The notes: generated by a model from the letters alone, not told the origin. 64,000 nt of DNA from Albimonas sp963977235 (GCF_963977235.1 NZ_CAXBOD010000017.1:1-64000), one strand, 5' to 3'. Numbered from the stretch's first letter, positions 7,572 to 16,532 are shown. Made by a program: numbers and translations.

Positions 7572-8072
7572 ATGGCGAAGAACCCCGATGCGATCAGGCT
7601 CGGCGAGTTCGTGGCGATCCTGGGCATGAACCGCGAAACGTTCCGTTCCATGCTCGCCCGCGAAGACACCCCCCTTTCGCGCTTCGAAACCGACGGCCGC
7701 GGGCGTCAGCGGACCTATGACGGCGCGGACCTGTTCGCGCAGGAGATCTTCATGAGCCTGGTCGCCAGCGTCGGCCGCCAGGACGCGAGCGAAGCCATCG
7801 CCTTCTCGGGCATCGTCGAGCGGTATCTCGACCAACTGGACGCCGAAGCGCCCGAAGACCTGTGGCTGGTCGACATGGTGCTGACCACCGGCAACCGCCG
7901 CAGCTATGCGGCGCTGCGCTCCGAAGTGACCGACGACGACTTCGCCGCCGCCGCTTCCGTCGTGATGCTGCGCGCCGCCCCGATCTACGCCGCCGCGCAG
8001 GCGCGCGCCGCCGCCGCCGGCTACCGGCTGGATGGCAAGGCGCTGGTGAAGGACGAAGTCGCGCCCGCCTGA
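7572..8072 (+). CDS. HTH-containing phage/satellite protein, function unknown
   Basis: 166 residues from the ATG at 7572, chosen because GGAG (7562-7565) is correctly spaced; a TTG at 7560 is the longer alternative. The N-terminal 60 residues resemble a MerR/excisionase-like winged HTH (IRLGEFVAILGMNRETFRSM ... RQRTYDGADLF). The C-terminal half is helical and Ala-rich. It is followed by a 148-bp gap with two strong hairpins and then the head genes. It could regulate the late (head) genes or bind packaging DNA. No function is assigned. Confidence 0.6.
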   Translation: MAKNPDAIRLGEFVAILGMNRETFRSMLAREDTPLSRFETDGRGRQRTYDGADLFAQEIFMSLVASVGRQDASEAIAFSGIVERYLDQLDAEAPEDLWLVDMVLTTGNRRSYAALRSEVTDDDFAAAASVVMLRAAPIYAAAQARAAAAGYRLDGKALVKDEVAPA

Positions 8073-8090
8073 CCAGCGACGCAACGAGAT

Positions 8091-8188
8091 TCCGGCGCGT
8101 TTTCCGTCCGCGCCGGATAGCGGAGGCCGACTTCCTGGTTGCCACCTTCGCTTGCGCCGCCCGCGTCCGGAGAATTCCGCGGGCGGCG
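8091..8188 (+). terminator. Two consecutive GC hairpins in the gap before the head genes
   Basis: Hairpin 1 has a 9-bp perfect stem TCCGGCGCG/CGCGCCGGA (8091-8099, 8109-8117). Hairpin 2 has an 11-bp perfect stem CGCCGCCCGCG/CGCGGGCGGCG (8155-8165, 8178-8188). Neither is followed by a T tract, so they may be weak or processing-type terminators, or stabilise the 5' end of the head-gene transcript. Confidence 0.45.
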
Positions 8189-8220
8189 CACCCCGCACCC
8201 CTGACTAGGAGGCCTGATCG

Positions 8221-8574
8221 GTGAAGAACTACATTCAGCCCGGCGCCATGATGAGCGTGACCGCGCCCGCGACCGTCGGCAGCGGCGCCGGCGTCCTGGT
8301 CGGGATGCTGTTCGGCGTCGCCGCCACCGACGCCGCCAGCGGCGCGTCCGTCGAGATCGCCACGGCCGGCGTCTTCGACCTGCCGAAGACCTCGGCGCAG
8401 GCCTGGACCGCCGGCGCACCGATCTACTGGGACCCGGCCGAGGCCGAGGCGACCTCGGCCGCCGACGCGGGCAACGTCCTGATCGGCTGCGCCGCCGCCG
8501 CGGCCGCCAACCCTTCCGCCACGGGGCGCGTCCGCCTCAACGGCGCGGTGCCCGCCGCCGCCGTCCCCGCCTGA
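8221..8574 (+). CDS. DUF2190 family capsid-decoration-like protein
   Basis: 117 residues, the standard size of DUF2190 proteins, which are beta-rich and Ala/Gly-rich and lie in phage head modules; some are thought to stabilise the capsid surface. The start is GTG, supported by AGGAGG 8 bases upstream (8207-8212). Sequence features include an N-terminal YIQPG and a late GRVRLNGA strand. It is the first gene of the head module, 12 bp before the portal gene. The decoration role is inferred from family and position. Confidence 0.8.
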   Translation: MKNYIQPGAMMSVTAPATVGSGAGVLVGMLFGVAATDAASGASVEIATAGVFDLPKTSAQAWTAGAPIYWDPAEAEATSAADAGNVLIGCAAAAAANPSATGRVRLNGAVPAAAVPA

Positions 8575-8586
8575 TCGGAGCCGATC

Positions 8587-9969
8587 ATGCTCGACCGCAT
8601 CCGCCGCCTGCTTCAGCGTCCCCGGCCCGCCTCCGCGGCCCGGTCCTATGACGCCGCCGGCGGCGGGCGGCGCTGGGGCGCCGGCCAGGCGATGGCCGCG
8701 CCGAACACGGCCGCGCTCGCCGCCCGCGGCCCCATCCTCGCCCGCGCCCGCTATCAGGTCGCGAACAACGGCTACGCCGCCGCGGGCGTCGAGAGCATCG
8801 CCAGCGCCCTCACCGGCGCGACCGGCATCCGCCCGCAGTCGGCCCACCCCGACCCCGCGGCGCGCAGCGCGATCAACGCGAGCTTCGCCGCCTGGGCCGA
8901 GGACGTGACCGGCGACGACCGCACCAACCTCGCCGCCTTTCAGGCCGCCGTCGCCCGCGCCCTGCCGCGCGACGGCGAGGCCTTCATCCTGCTGCGCGCC
9001 CGGCAGGGCGAGGGGCTGCGGCTCCAGCTGCTGGAGCCCGATCAGGTGGACCCGACCCTGCATCGCGACCTCGGCGGCGGCGCCCGCATCGTCGCCGGGA
9101 TCGAGTTCGACGGCGAGGGGCGGCGGGTGGCCTACCACGTCTTCGAAGACCCCCTCGACCAGCCGTTCGCCGCGCAGCTGACGCCCCGCCGCCTGCCGGC
9201 CGCCGACGTGCTGCACGTCTTCCGCCCGGTCTTCCCCGGCCAGGTGCGCGGCCTGAGCTGGCTCGCCCCGATCCTGCTGCGCCTCTCCGAGCACGACGCG
9301 GCCGAGGACGCGCTCCTGGTGCGCCTGAAGACCGAAGCCATGTTCGCCGGCTTCATCTTCGAGCAGGGGCCGGGCGCGGGGAGCTTCGACGGGACCGAGA
9401 CGGACGGCATCATGGACACCGGCCTGGAGCCGGGGACCTTGCAGGTCCTGCGCCCTGGTCAGGACATCAAGTTCCCGACCCCGCCCGCGGGCTCCGGCAC
9501 GGCCGGCGAGTTCCTGAAGGCGCAGTTGCGCGGCATCGCCGCCGGCCTCGGCGTCACCTATGAGGGCCTGACGGCCGACCTGTCGAGCGTGAACTATTCG
9601 AGCATCCGCGCCGGCCTGATCGACTTCCGCCGCCGCATGGAGGCGGTGCAGGACCAAATCCTCATCCCGCAGCTGCTGCGCCCCATCTGGCGGCGCTGGC
9701 TGACGCTGGAGGTCCTGGAGGGCCGCGAGCCCGCGCCCGGCTTCGAGGCTGATCCGCGCCCGTGGCTGGCCGCCGCCTTCATCCGCCCCGGCTGGCCCTG
9801 GGTGGACCCCGAGAAGGAAATCCGGGCCGAGGCCGCCGCCGTGGAGGCGGGCTTCAAGTCCCGCCGCGAAGTCGTCGCCGGCCGAGGCCGCGACCTCGAC
9901 CAGCTGGACGCCGAGATTTCGGCCGATGGCCCCTCGCCCGTCGCCAAGCCGCAGGAGGCCGCCGCATGA
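8587..9969 (+). CDS. Portal protein (lambda GpB family)
   Basis: 460 residues, slightly shorter than lambda gpB. Hallmarks are an N-terminal ARYQVANNGYAAAG segment, the wing/stem region with LLEPDQVDP and VAGIEFDGEGR, the motif VLHVFRPVFPGQVRG, and the C-terminal LSSVNYSSIRAGLIDFRR typical of this family. It forms the dodecameric ring through which terminase pumps DNA and to which the gpW-type joining protein binds. The stop overlaps the start of the protease-capsid fusion by 4 bp (ATGA), so they are coupled. Confidence 0.92.
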   Translation: MLDRIRRLLQRPRPASAARSYDAAGGGRRWGAGQAMAAPNTAALAARGPILARARYQVANNGYAAAGVESIASALTGATGIRPQSAHPDPAARSAINASFAAWAEDVTGDDRTNLAAFQAAVARALPRDGEAFILLRARQGEGLRLQLLEPDQVDPTLHRDLGGGARIVAGIEFDGEGRRVAYHVFEDPLDQPFAAQLTPRRLPAADVLHVFRPVFPGQVRGLSWLAPILLRLSEHDAAEDALLVRLKTEAMFAGFIFEQGPGAGSFDGTETDGIMDTGLEPGTLQVLRPGQDIKFPTPPAGSGTAGEFLKAQLRGIAAGLGVTYEGLTADLSSVNYSSIRAGLIDFRRRMEAVQDQILIPQLLRPIWRRWLTLEVLEGREPAPGFEADPRPWLAAAFIRPGWPWVDPEKEIRAEAAAVEAGFKSRREVVAGRGRDLDQLDAEISADGPSPVAKPQEAAA

Positions 9970-11759
9970 ACGCCCCCGCCGTCCCCGCCCTGGTCGTTCG
10001 GGCCGCCTCCCTGAGCCCGCGGAGCCTCGACCGCGAGGCTCGCACCGTCGAAGCCGTCGCCTCGACCGGCGCCGACGTCGAGCGCTTCGGCTTCACCGAG
10101 CGCCTTCCCGTCGCCGCCGCCGACCTGCGCGCCCTGGACGGCGCGCCGGTTCTCGACTCGCATCGGCGCATGAGCGTGCGCGACGTGCTGGGCGTGGTCG
10201 AAGCCTCGCGGATCGAGGGCGGCAACCTGATCGTGCGCATCAAGTTCTCACGTCGCGCCGAGGTGGACCCGATCCTGGACGACATCGAGGACGGCGCCCT
10301 GCGCGGGATTTCCCTCGGCTATCAGGTCAACGCCTGGAAGGACGAGCGCGCCGCCGCCGGGCGCGTCATCCGCACCGCAACCCGCTGGACGCCCAAGGAA
10401 GTGTCCATCGTGTCCGTCCCCGCCGACGAGGGCGCCACCATCAGGAGCAGTCACATGCCTGACGATCAGATCACTCAGGACCGCCCGGCGACGACCGCGG
10501 CCCCGAACCCCGCCCCCGTGACGCGGGCGCAGGTCAACGCGGAGATCCGCAGCATCGGGCGGCTTGCCGGCCTGGAAGCCGGCTGGGCCGATGGGCAGAT
10601 CGACGCCGAGGCGACCGTCGAGGCCGCCCGCGCCGCCGCCTTCGACGCGATGGCCACGCGCAGCGCCGCCCCGATCCGCACGCAGCGGGCGACGATCCTG
10701 CACGACAACGACGCGCCCGAGCTGCGCGGCGAGCGGATGGGCGAAGCCCTCTACGCGCGCATGAACCCCTCGCACCAGCTGTCCGAGCCCGCGCGGGCCT
10801 TCTACGGCATGTCGACGGTCGACATGGCCCGCGACATGCTCCAGCGCGCCGGCGTCTCGACCACCGGCCTCGCCCCCGCCGCCCTGGTGACGCGGGCGCT
10901 GCACACCACGTCCGATTTCTCGATCATCCTGGGCGACACCGTGGGCCGCACGCTGCGCGCCGCCTACTCGGCCGCCCCGGCGGGTGTGAAGATGGCGGGC
11001 GCGCAGACCACCGCCCGCGACTTCCGCGCCCGGCAGCGGATCATGCTCGGCGAGGCGCCCTCGCTGGAGAAGGTCAACGAGGCGGGCGAGTTCACCTCGG
11101 GGACGATGGCCGAGGCCGCCGAGAGCTACAAGGTCGACACCTACGGCCGGATCATCGGCATCAGCCGGCAGGCCATCGTCAACGACGACCTCGGGGCCTT
11201 CGCCAACCTCGCCGCCCGCTTCGGCCAGGCCTCCGCGCAGTTCGAAGCGCAGTTCCTGGTGGACCTGCTGCTGGCCAACCCGGCCATGTCGGACGGCACG
11301 GCGCTGTTCCACGCGGATCACGGCAACCTCGCCGGCTCCGGCGCGGCGCCCGACGACACCACCCTCGCAGCCGCCCGCACCGCCATGCGCCGCCAGACCG
11401 GCGTCTCGGCCGAGCGGATCGCCGTGACGCCGAAATACTTCATCGTCCCGCCCGAGCTGGAGGAAACCGCCCTGAAGCTGGTGGCGGCGATCACCCCGGC
11501 GAAGACGGACGACGTGAACACCCACACCAACCTGTCGGTGATCGTGGAGCCCCGCTTCACCAGCGCGGCGGCCTGGTATCTGGTCGCCGCGCCGTCCGAG
11601 ATCGACGGCCTCGAATTCGCCTACCTCGAGGGCGCGCCCGGCCCGCAGATCGAGTCCCGGAACGGCTTCGAGGTGGACGGCGTGCAGATCAAGGTGCGCC
11701 TCGACTTCGGCGCCGGCTTCGTCGACTGGCGCGGCTGGTATCGCAACGCGGGGGCCTGA
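9966..11759 (+). CDS. Prohead protease/major capsid fusion protein
   Basis: 597 residues in two parts. Residues 1-160 are a U35-type (HK97/lambda-C-like) serine protease with the candidate catalytic His66 (in LDSH) and Ser116 (in GISLGY). A linker rich in Pro, Thr and Ala follows (about 164-190). Residues about 200-597 are a Mu/HK97-fold major capsid protein with SRQAIVNDD, LFHADHGN and the C-terminal KVRLDFG strand. It builds and matures the head shell. An internal in-frame ATG (residue 164) with its own Shine-Dalgarno could yield capsid protein without the protease. The fusion is known from alphaproteobacterial prophages and satellites. Confidence 0.9.
   Translation: MNAPAVPALVVRAASLSPRSLDREARTVEAVASTGADVERFGFTERLPVAAADLRALDGAPVLDSHRRMSVRDVLGVVEASRIEGGNLIVRIKFSRRAEVDPILDDIEDGALRGISLGYQVNAWKDERAAAGRVIRTATRWTPKEVSIVSVPADEGATIRSSHMPDDQITQDRPATTAAPNPAPVTRAQVNAEIRSIGRLAGLEAGWADGQIDAEATVEAARAAAFDAMATRSAAPIRTQRATILHDNDAPELRGERMGEALYARMNPSHQLSEPARAFYGMSTVDMARDMLQRAGVSTTGLAPAALVTRALHTTSDFSIILGDTVGRTLRAAYSAAPAGVKMAGAQTTARDFRARQRIMLGEAPSLEKVNEAGEFTSGTMAEAAESYKVDTYGRIIGISRQAIVNDDLGAFANLAARFGQASAQFEAQFLVDLLLANPAMSDGTALFHADHGNLAGSGAAPDDTTLAAARTAMRRQTGVSAERIAVTPKYFIVPPELEETALKLVAAITPAKTDDVNTHTNLSVIVEPRFTSAAAWYLVAAPSEIDGLEFAYLEGAPGPQIESRNGFEVDGVQIKVRLDFGAGFVDWRGWYRNAGA
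10443..10457 (+). promoter_or_regulatory. Internal ribosome-binding site and start within the protease-capsid fusion
   Basis: AGGAG at 10443-10447 is followed after 7 bases by ATG at 10455, in frame with the capsid domain (Met164). This spacing is near optimal. Initiation here would give a 434-residue capsid protein starting MPDDQITQD, comparable to the nested reading frame of the lambda C/Nu3 pair. Confidence 0.55.
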
Positions 11760-11763
11760 TCGC

Positions 11764-11982
11764 ATGGCCTACTCCGCGTCCGACCTGGAAGGCTTCCGCG
11801 ACGCGCTCCTGAAGGCGCGGTTCAACGGCCTGCGGACGGTCGAATACGATGGGCAGTCCGTCACCTATCGGTCGGACGCGGAGCTGGAGCGCGCCCTTGG
11901 CGACGTCGAAAGACGCCTCGCCAAGGCGCAGGGGACCGGGCCGACGCGCCAGGTTCGGGTTTCGACGTCCAAGGGGCTGTGA
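11764..11982 (+). CDS. gpW-family head-tail joining protein
   Basis: 72 residues, the usual size of gpW (68 in lambda). It shows two helices around a short beta hairpin (VEYDGQSVTYRSDAEL) and a basic C-terminal tail, as in lambda gpW, which closes the packaged head and provides the base for tail attachment. It lies 4 bp after the capsid gene and is the last structural gene. Its presence without any tail gene implies that heads made by this element are completed with a tail from elsewhere. Confidence 0.85.
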   Translation: MAYSASDLEGFRDALLKARFNGLRTVEYDGQSVTYRSDAELERALGDVERRLAKAQGTGPTRQVRVSTSKGL

Positions 11983-11999
11983 GCGGAGGGCCATAGGCC

Positions 12000-12242
12000 A
12001 TGCAGGAGCGTGATGCGGGTTATCTGCCCACCGGGCTCCGCCGGCTTCAGGCCGCGCGCCACTGCGGCGTGAGCGCGTCGACCTTTGACGACATGGTGCG
12101 GTCGGGCATCCTGCCCCCGGCGCGGGTGCTGCGGGGAACCCTGAAGGTCTGGCTGCGCCACGAGCTGGACGACGCGCTGTTCGCGCTCCCGCCCGATGGC
12201 GATGAAGGCGACAACGCATGCGACGCCCTGTTCGGAACGTAA
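12000..12242 (+). CDS. AlpA/excisionase-like small DNA-binding protein
   Basis: 80 residues. A MerR/AlpA-like helix-turn-helix is visible (about 12-60; LQAARHCGVSASTFDDMVRSG followed by VWLRHELDD). Small proteins of this type beside a tyrosine integrase commonly act as recombination directionality factor or as activator of int. The stop overlaps the integrase start by 25 bp, supporting a joint function. The C-terminal tail is acidic. Excision control is an inference from family and position. Confidence 0.7.
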   Translation: MQERDAGYLPTGLRRLQAARHCGVSASTFDDMVRSGILPPARVLRGTLKVWLRHELDDALFALPPDGDEGDNACDALFGT

Positions 12243-13339
12243 AGCTGAAGCACCTGAGCCGGTCGGGGACGTGGCCGAGCGGGAATCCTCGCTGGTATTT
12301 CAAGCCGTGGTTCTACCGGAAGACCGGGCAGAAGGCGGTCGCGATGCCGGACGCCCCGATGGACGATCCGAAGTTCCTCGCAGCCTATGCCGAGGCCGCC
12401 GGAGCCACGCCCCGCGCCCCGGTCCGTGACGGCACGATCGCGGAGGCCGTCATCCGCTACCGCGCTTCCGACGACTTCACGCGCGGGCTCAAGGCCTCGA
12501 CGCGCTCGCGGCGTCAGACGACGCTGGACGACATTCGGTCCCGCTATGGCTCTGGACCCATCGCGCAGCTGCGCCTGAAGCACATTCAGAAGGATCTTGA
12601 CCGCTTCGCGGGCCACGCGGCGAACAACCGGCTTCGGGTGTGGCGCGGTCTCTGCGCCTGGGCGAAGTCGGCCTATGACCTGTCAACGGACCCCTCGGAC
12701 GGTCTCACGCGCAAGAAGGTCGCGAAGTCTGACGGCCATGTGCCCTGGGAGGCGGGGGATGTCGAGAAGTTCCGGGCGCGCTGGCCCATCGGCACGGCCG
12801 AGCGGTTGGCGTTCGAACTGATCTTCTGGACCGGCGCTCGCGTCTCGGATGCGGTGCGCATGGGTGAGGGGAACGTCGACCGCGACGGCTGGCTGAGCTT
12901 CCGGCAGGAGAAGACGGGCGGCGAGGTGGCGGTCCCATTCGACCGCGAGCTGCCCGACTTCGCCGAGGACATGGCCTCTGACCTCGCCCTGCTGCGCCAG
13001 GCGGTCGATAGTCGCCCCGAGCGGCACATGACCTTCCTGACCACGCGGGACGGCCACGCCCGCTCCCAGAAGGCTGTCTCGCAGTGGTTCGCGGAGAAGG
13101 CCCGCGCCGCCGGGGTGAAGGGGAAGACCGCGCACGGCTTGCGCAAGGCCCGCGCCATCGCGCTGGTGGAGGCCGAGGCTACGCACCATCAGGTGGGCGC
13201 CTGGACCGGCCACGAGTCGCTGAAGGAGATCGAGCGCTACGCCAAGAAGTTCAACCGCCGGCGCGTGCTCACAAGATCGAAGCAAGAACGGGAAAGTTCC
13301 AACTCGGCCCGAAAAGTTCCAAATCAGGCCGAAAAATGA
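12218..13339 (+). CDS. int: Tyrosine-family site-specific integrase
   Basis: 373 residues. The N-terminal part (about 5-60) resembles the arm-binding domain, residues about 73-165 the SAM-like core-binding domain, and about 178-345 the catalytic domain. The active-site set can be read as Arg208 (GARVSD), Lys232 (QEKTGGEV), His306 and Arg309 (HGLRK), His332 (TGHES) and the nucleophile Tyr341 (ERYAK). All are present, so the enzyme should be active. It integrates the element into the 3' end of tRNA-Arg(CCU), whose CCA end lies 28 bp beyond its stop. The last 20 codons contain two copies of the presumed arm site. The start overlaps the AlpA-like gene. Confidence 0.93.
   Translation: MRRPVRNVKLKHLSRSGTWPSGNPRWYFKPWFYRKTGQKAVAMPDAPMDDPKFLAAYAEAAGATPRAPVRDGTIAEAVIRYRASDDFTRGLKASTRSRRQTTLDDIRSRYGSGPIAQLRLKHIQKDLDRFAGHAANNRLRVWRGLCAWAKSAYDLSTDPSDGLTRKKVAKSDGHVPWEAGDVEKFRARWPIGTAERLAFELIFWTGARVSDAVRMGEGNVDRDGWLSFRQEKTGGEVAVPFDRELPDFAEDMASDLALLRQAVDSRPERHMTFLTTRDGHARSQKAVSQWFAEKARAAGVKGKTAHGLRKARAIALVEAEATHHQVGAWTGHESLKEIERYAKKFNRRRVLTRSKQERESSNSARKVPNQAEK
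13293..13322 (+). other. Candidate integrase arm-type sites, right arm (two copies)
   Basis: AAAGTTCCAA at 13293-13302 and again at 13313-13322, exactly 20 bp apart, within the end of int and 44 bp inside the att core. The same decamer is at the left end (2703-2712). Regular spacing on one arm and a single copy on the other is typical of attP arms. Confidence 0.55.
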
Positions 13340-13366
13340 AGGTGGATCAGATGGATAGGGAAGCGA

Positions 13367-13383
13367 TGGTGACCCCGACAGGA
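13367..13383. other. att site, right copy (tRNA-Arg 3' end)
   Basis: TGGTGACCCCGACAGGA, identical to 2650-2666. On the minus strand it reads as the 3' end of tRNA-Arg including CCA, so the tRNA gene stays complete after integration. Confidence 0.9.
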
Positions 13384-13443
13384 TTCGAACCTGTAACCTG
13401 CCCCTTAGGAGGGGGCTGCTCTATCCAGTTGAGCCACGGGGCC
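13367..13443 (-). tRNA. tRNA-Arg (anticodon CCU)
   Basis: 77 nt including an encoded CCA. The acceptor stem GGCCCCG pairs with CGGGGTC (one G-U pair). The T arm is ACAGG-TTCGAAT-CCTGT. The anticodon stem GCCCC/GGGGC closes the loop CTCCTAA, giving anticodon CCU, which reads the rare AGG codon. The D arm contains CAACTGGATAGAG. The gene is intact, and its 3' 17 bp are the attachment core of the integrated element; tRNA-Arg(CCU) is a frequent target of integrases. Confidence 0.95.
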
Positions 13444-13453
13444 GCCAGGTCGC

Positions 13454-13482
13454 GGTCTAGACCGCCGCGCCGCGCCGGTCAA
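13454..13482 (-). promoter_or_regulatory. Candidate sigma-70-type promoter of tRNA-Arg
   Basis: On the minus strand, TTGACC (13482-13477) is followed after 17 bp by TAGACC (13459-13454), ending 10 bp before the tRNA 5' end. The -35 is good and the -10 weak; position and spacing fit a stable-RNA promoter. Confidence 0.5.
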
Positions 13483-13588
13483 CGCGCGGCGGGCGCTGGG
13501 GGGCGGCGGCGCGGCCCCGCGGCGGCGCGGCGGGTGGCGAATCGGATCCGGCGGCCCCATGTTTCCCGTGAACCCGAAGGAGACCGCC

Positions 13589-13840
13589 ATGCAGACCCGC
13601 AGCCCGTTTTTCGACGACCTCAGCCGCCTGATGACCTCGGCCGCCGGCGTGGCCCAGGGCGCGCGCACCGAAGCCGAAACCGCCTTCCGCGGCTTCATCG
13701 AGCGCTGGATGGCCGAGAACAACTTCGTCACCCGCGAGGAATTCGAGGCCGTGCGCGAGATGGCCGTGAAGGCCCGCGAGGAGAACGAGACCCTCAAGGC
13801 CCGCCTCGACGCGCTCGAGGCCAGGTCCGCGGCCGAGTGA
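13589..13840 (+). CDS. ubiK: Ubiquinone biosynthesis accessory factor UbiK (BMFP domain)
   Basis: 83 residues, the family size. It starts at the ATG 13589 after AAGGAGACC rather than the ATG at 13559, which lacks a ribosome-binding site. An N-terminal amphipathic helix (FFDDLSRLMTSAAGVAQG) is followed by a coiled-coil region ending LKARLDALEAR, which trimerises. UbiK assists assembly of the soluble Ubi complex for ubiquinone synthesis. A strong terminator follows. The gene belongs to the host side of the tRNA and is a usual Rhodobacterales housekeeping gene. Confidence 0.88.
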   Translation: MQTRSPFFDDLSRLMTSAAGVAQGARTEAETAFRGFIERWMAENNFVTREEFEAVREMAVKAREENETLKARLDALEARSAAE

Positions 13841-13863
13841 CCTCCCACTGAGACGCCTGCAAG

Positions 13864-13894
13864 AAGACCCCGGCGCGCCCTCGCCGGGGTCTTT
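13864..13894 (+). terminator. Rho-independent terminator after ubiK
   Basis: An 11-bp perfect stem AGACCCCGGCG/CGCCGGGGTCT (13865-13875, 13882-13892) with a 6-nt loop, preceded by A residues and followed by a short run of T. It ends the ubiK transcript. Confidence 0.85.
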
Positions 13895-14200
13895 CGCCGA
13901 GCGCCGGCGGCGGCCCTGACCATCCCGCCCGGGGATGCGCCTGCGGGTCCGCGTCCGGCACACGCCTCGCCCGCCCCGGCGCCCCCGGTCGCCGCTCCGT
14001 CGGGCGAGACGCGGGGCATCCCGGCGGGACCGGCGCGGGGACCGCGCGGGCCGGAAGATCCGCCGAGCGGCGCCCGGCGCGGACCGATCGCTCCGCCTCC
14101 CGGATCGCGCGTCGGCCCCCTCCCGGGTCGGCCCCGTATCCCGCGCCTTGCGCCCGCCCGCCGGCCCGCTAGGCTGCGCCGGCCGAACGAGAGGAACCCG
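13895..14200. other. 306-bp intergenic region without recognisable features
   Basis: Very GC-rich DNA between the ubiK terminator and the aminopeptidase gene. I see no convincing gene, RNA or repeat. The aminopeptidase ribosome-binding site (GAGAGGAAC) is at its right end. Confidence 0.6.
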
Positions 14201-15619
<1,419 letters not shown>

Positions 15620-15701
15620 CGCCGCCCCCCCGGGGCGGCCCCCGCGGGGCGCCCCTCACCCCACGCCGCGGGGCCAGACCCCGACCGACTGCGAGAGGCC
15701 C

Positions 15702-16532
15702 ATGGCCGCCCACGATCCCCGGCTGACCCCCGCCCGCCCCGACCTCGCCGCCCTGTCCCTGCGCGGCCAGGTCGAGGCCGCCCGCTTCGCCGCCCCCACG
15801 CCGATGCAGGTGTCGAGGGCCACGGCGCCGCTGTTCTCGCGTCCCGGCGCGAAGGGCTACGCAGCCGAGCTGCTGATGGGCGCGGCCTTCGACGTCTACG
15901 AGACCGCCGGGGGCCTCGCCTGGGGTCAGGCCGCGCGCGACGGCTACGTGGGCTATGTGCCGGCCGAGGCGCTGGCCCCGGCGGGCGCCGCGCCGACCCA
16001 CCGGATCGCTTCCGTCCGCTCGACCCTCTATCCCGCGGCGGACATCAAGACCCGGCCCCTCGCGGCGCTGTCGCTGAACGCCCGCCTGCGCGGGCGGATC
16101 GAGGGCGAGTTCCTGGCCTGCGCCGAGGGCTGGGTTCCGGCCGTCCACGTCGCCCCGATCGAGACCCCCGCAGCGGACTGGGTTGCGGCGGCCGAGAGCT
16201 TCGTGGGGACCCCCTACCTGTGGGGCGGCGGCTCGGGCGCCGGGATCGACTGCTCTGGCCTGGTGCAGGCGGCGCGCTGGGCGGCGGGGTTCGACTGCCC
16301 GCGCGATTCCGACATGCAGGCGGGCCTCGGCCAGCCGGTCGAGCCGCAGCGCCTCGCCCGCGGCGACCTGGTGTTCTGGAAGGGCCACGTCGGCGTCATG
16401 CTTGACTCCGAGAGGCTTCTGCATGCCAACGCCCACCACATGGCCTGCGCGGTGGAGCCGCTCGCCCAGGCCGTCTCCCGGATCGGGGCGGGCGACGCGG
16501 GCCCTCCCACCGGCTTCCGGCGGCTGGACTGA
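15702..16532 (+). CDS. NlpC/P60 family peptidase with SH3 domains
   Basis: 276 residues from the ATG at 15702 (GAGAGG upstream). The first about 160 residues contain two SH3-like segments (for example YETAGGLAWGQAARDGYVGYV). The C-terminal NlpC/P60 domain has the catalytic Cys in GIDCSGLVQ, the His in GHVGVML and a third polar position near HANAHH. No signal peptide is visible, so, like YkfC-type dipeptidyl-peptidase VI enzymes, it probably cleaves imported murein peptides (gamma-D-Glu bonds) in the cytoplasm. It is followed within 6 bp by the aromatic aminotransferase gene. Confidence 0.88.
   Translation: MAAHDPRLTPARPDLAALSLRGQVEAARFAAPTPMQVSRATAPLFSRPGAKGYAAELLMGAAFDVYETAGGLAWGQAARDGYVGYVPAEALAPAGAAPTHRIASVRSTLYPAADIKTRPLAALSLNARLRGRIEGEFLACAEGWVPAVHVAPIETPAADWVAAAESFVGTPYLWGGGSGAGIDCSGLVQAARWAAGFDCPRDSDMQAGLGQPVEPQRLARGDLVFWKGHVGVMLDSERLLHANAHHMACAVEPLAQAVSRIGAGDAGPPTGFRRLD

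Larger units (their letters stand above)
2650..13383. mobile_element. Integrated capsid-forming phage satellite-like element (~10.7 kb) in tRNA-Arg(CCU)
   Basis: The element lies between two copies of a 17-bp sequence that is the 3' end of tRNA-Arg(CCU). Its gene order is: unknown protein, winged-helix replication-type protein, small and large terminase, a divergent XRE-plus-unknown pair, two small proteins, DUF2190, portal, protease-capsid fusion, gpW, AlpA-like protein, tyrosine integrase. There are head and packaging genes but no tail tube, sheath, tape measure, tail fibre, holin or endolysin. All frames are intact, so this does not look like decay. The composition matches what has been described as capsid-forming PICIs (satellites that build their own small heads and borrow tails). 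That assignment is inference; the boundaries are seen directly. Confidence 0.82.

Noticed and set aside
3103..11982. Gene transfer agent head cluster
   Set aside because: The terminase is of the lambda GpA type, and an integrase, att sites and tRNA duplication are present. RcGTA-type clusters have different terminase/portal families and carry tail genes, and are not flanked by att repeats.
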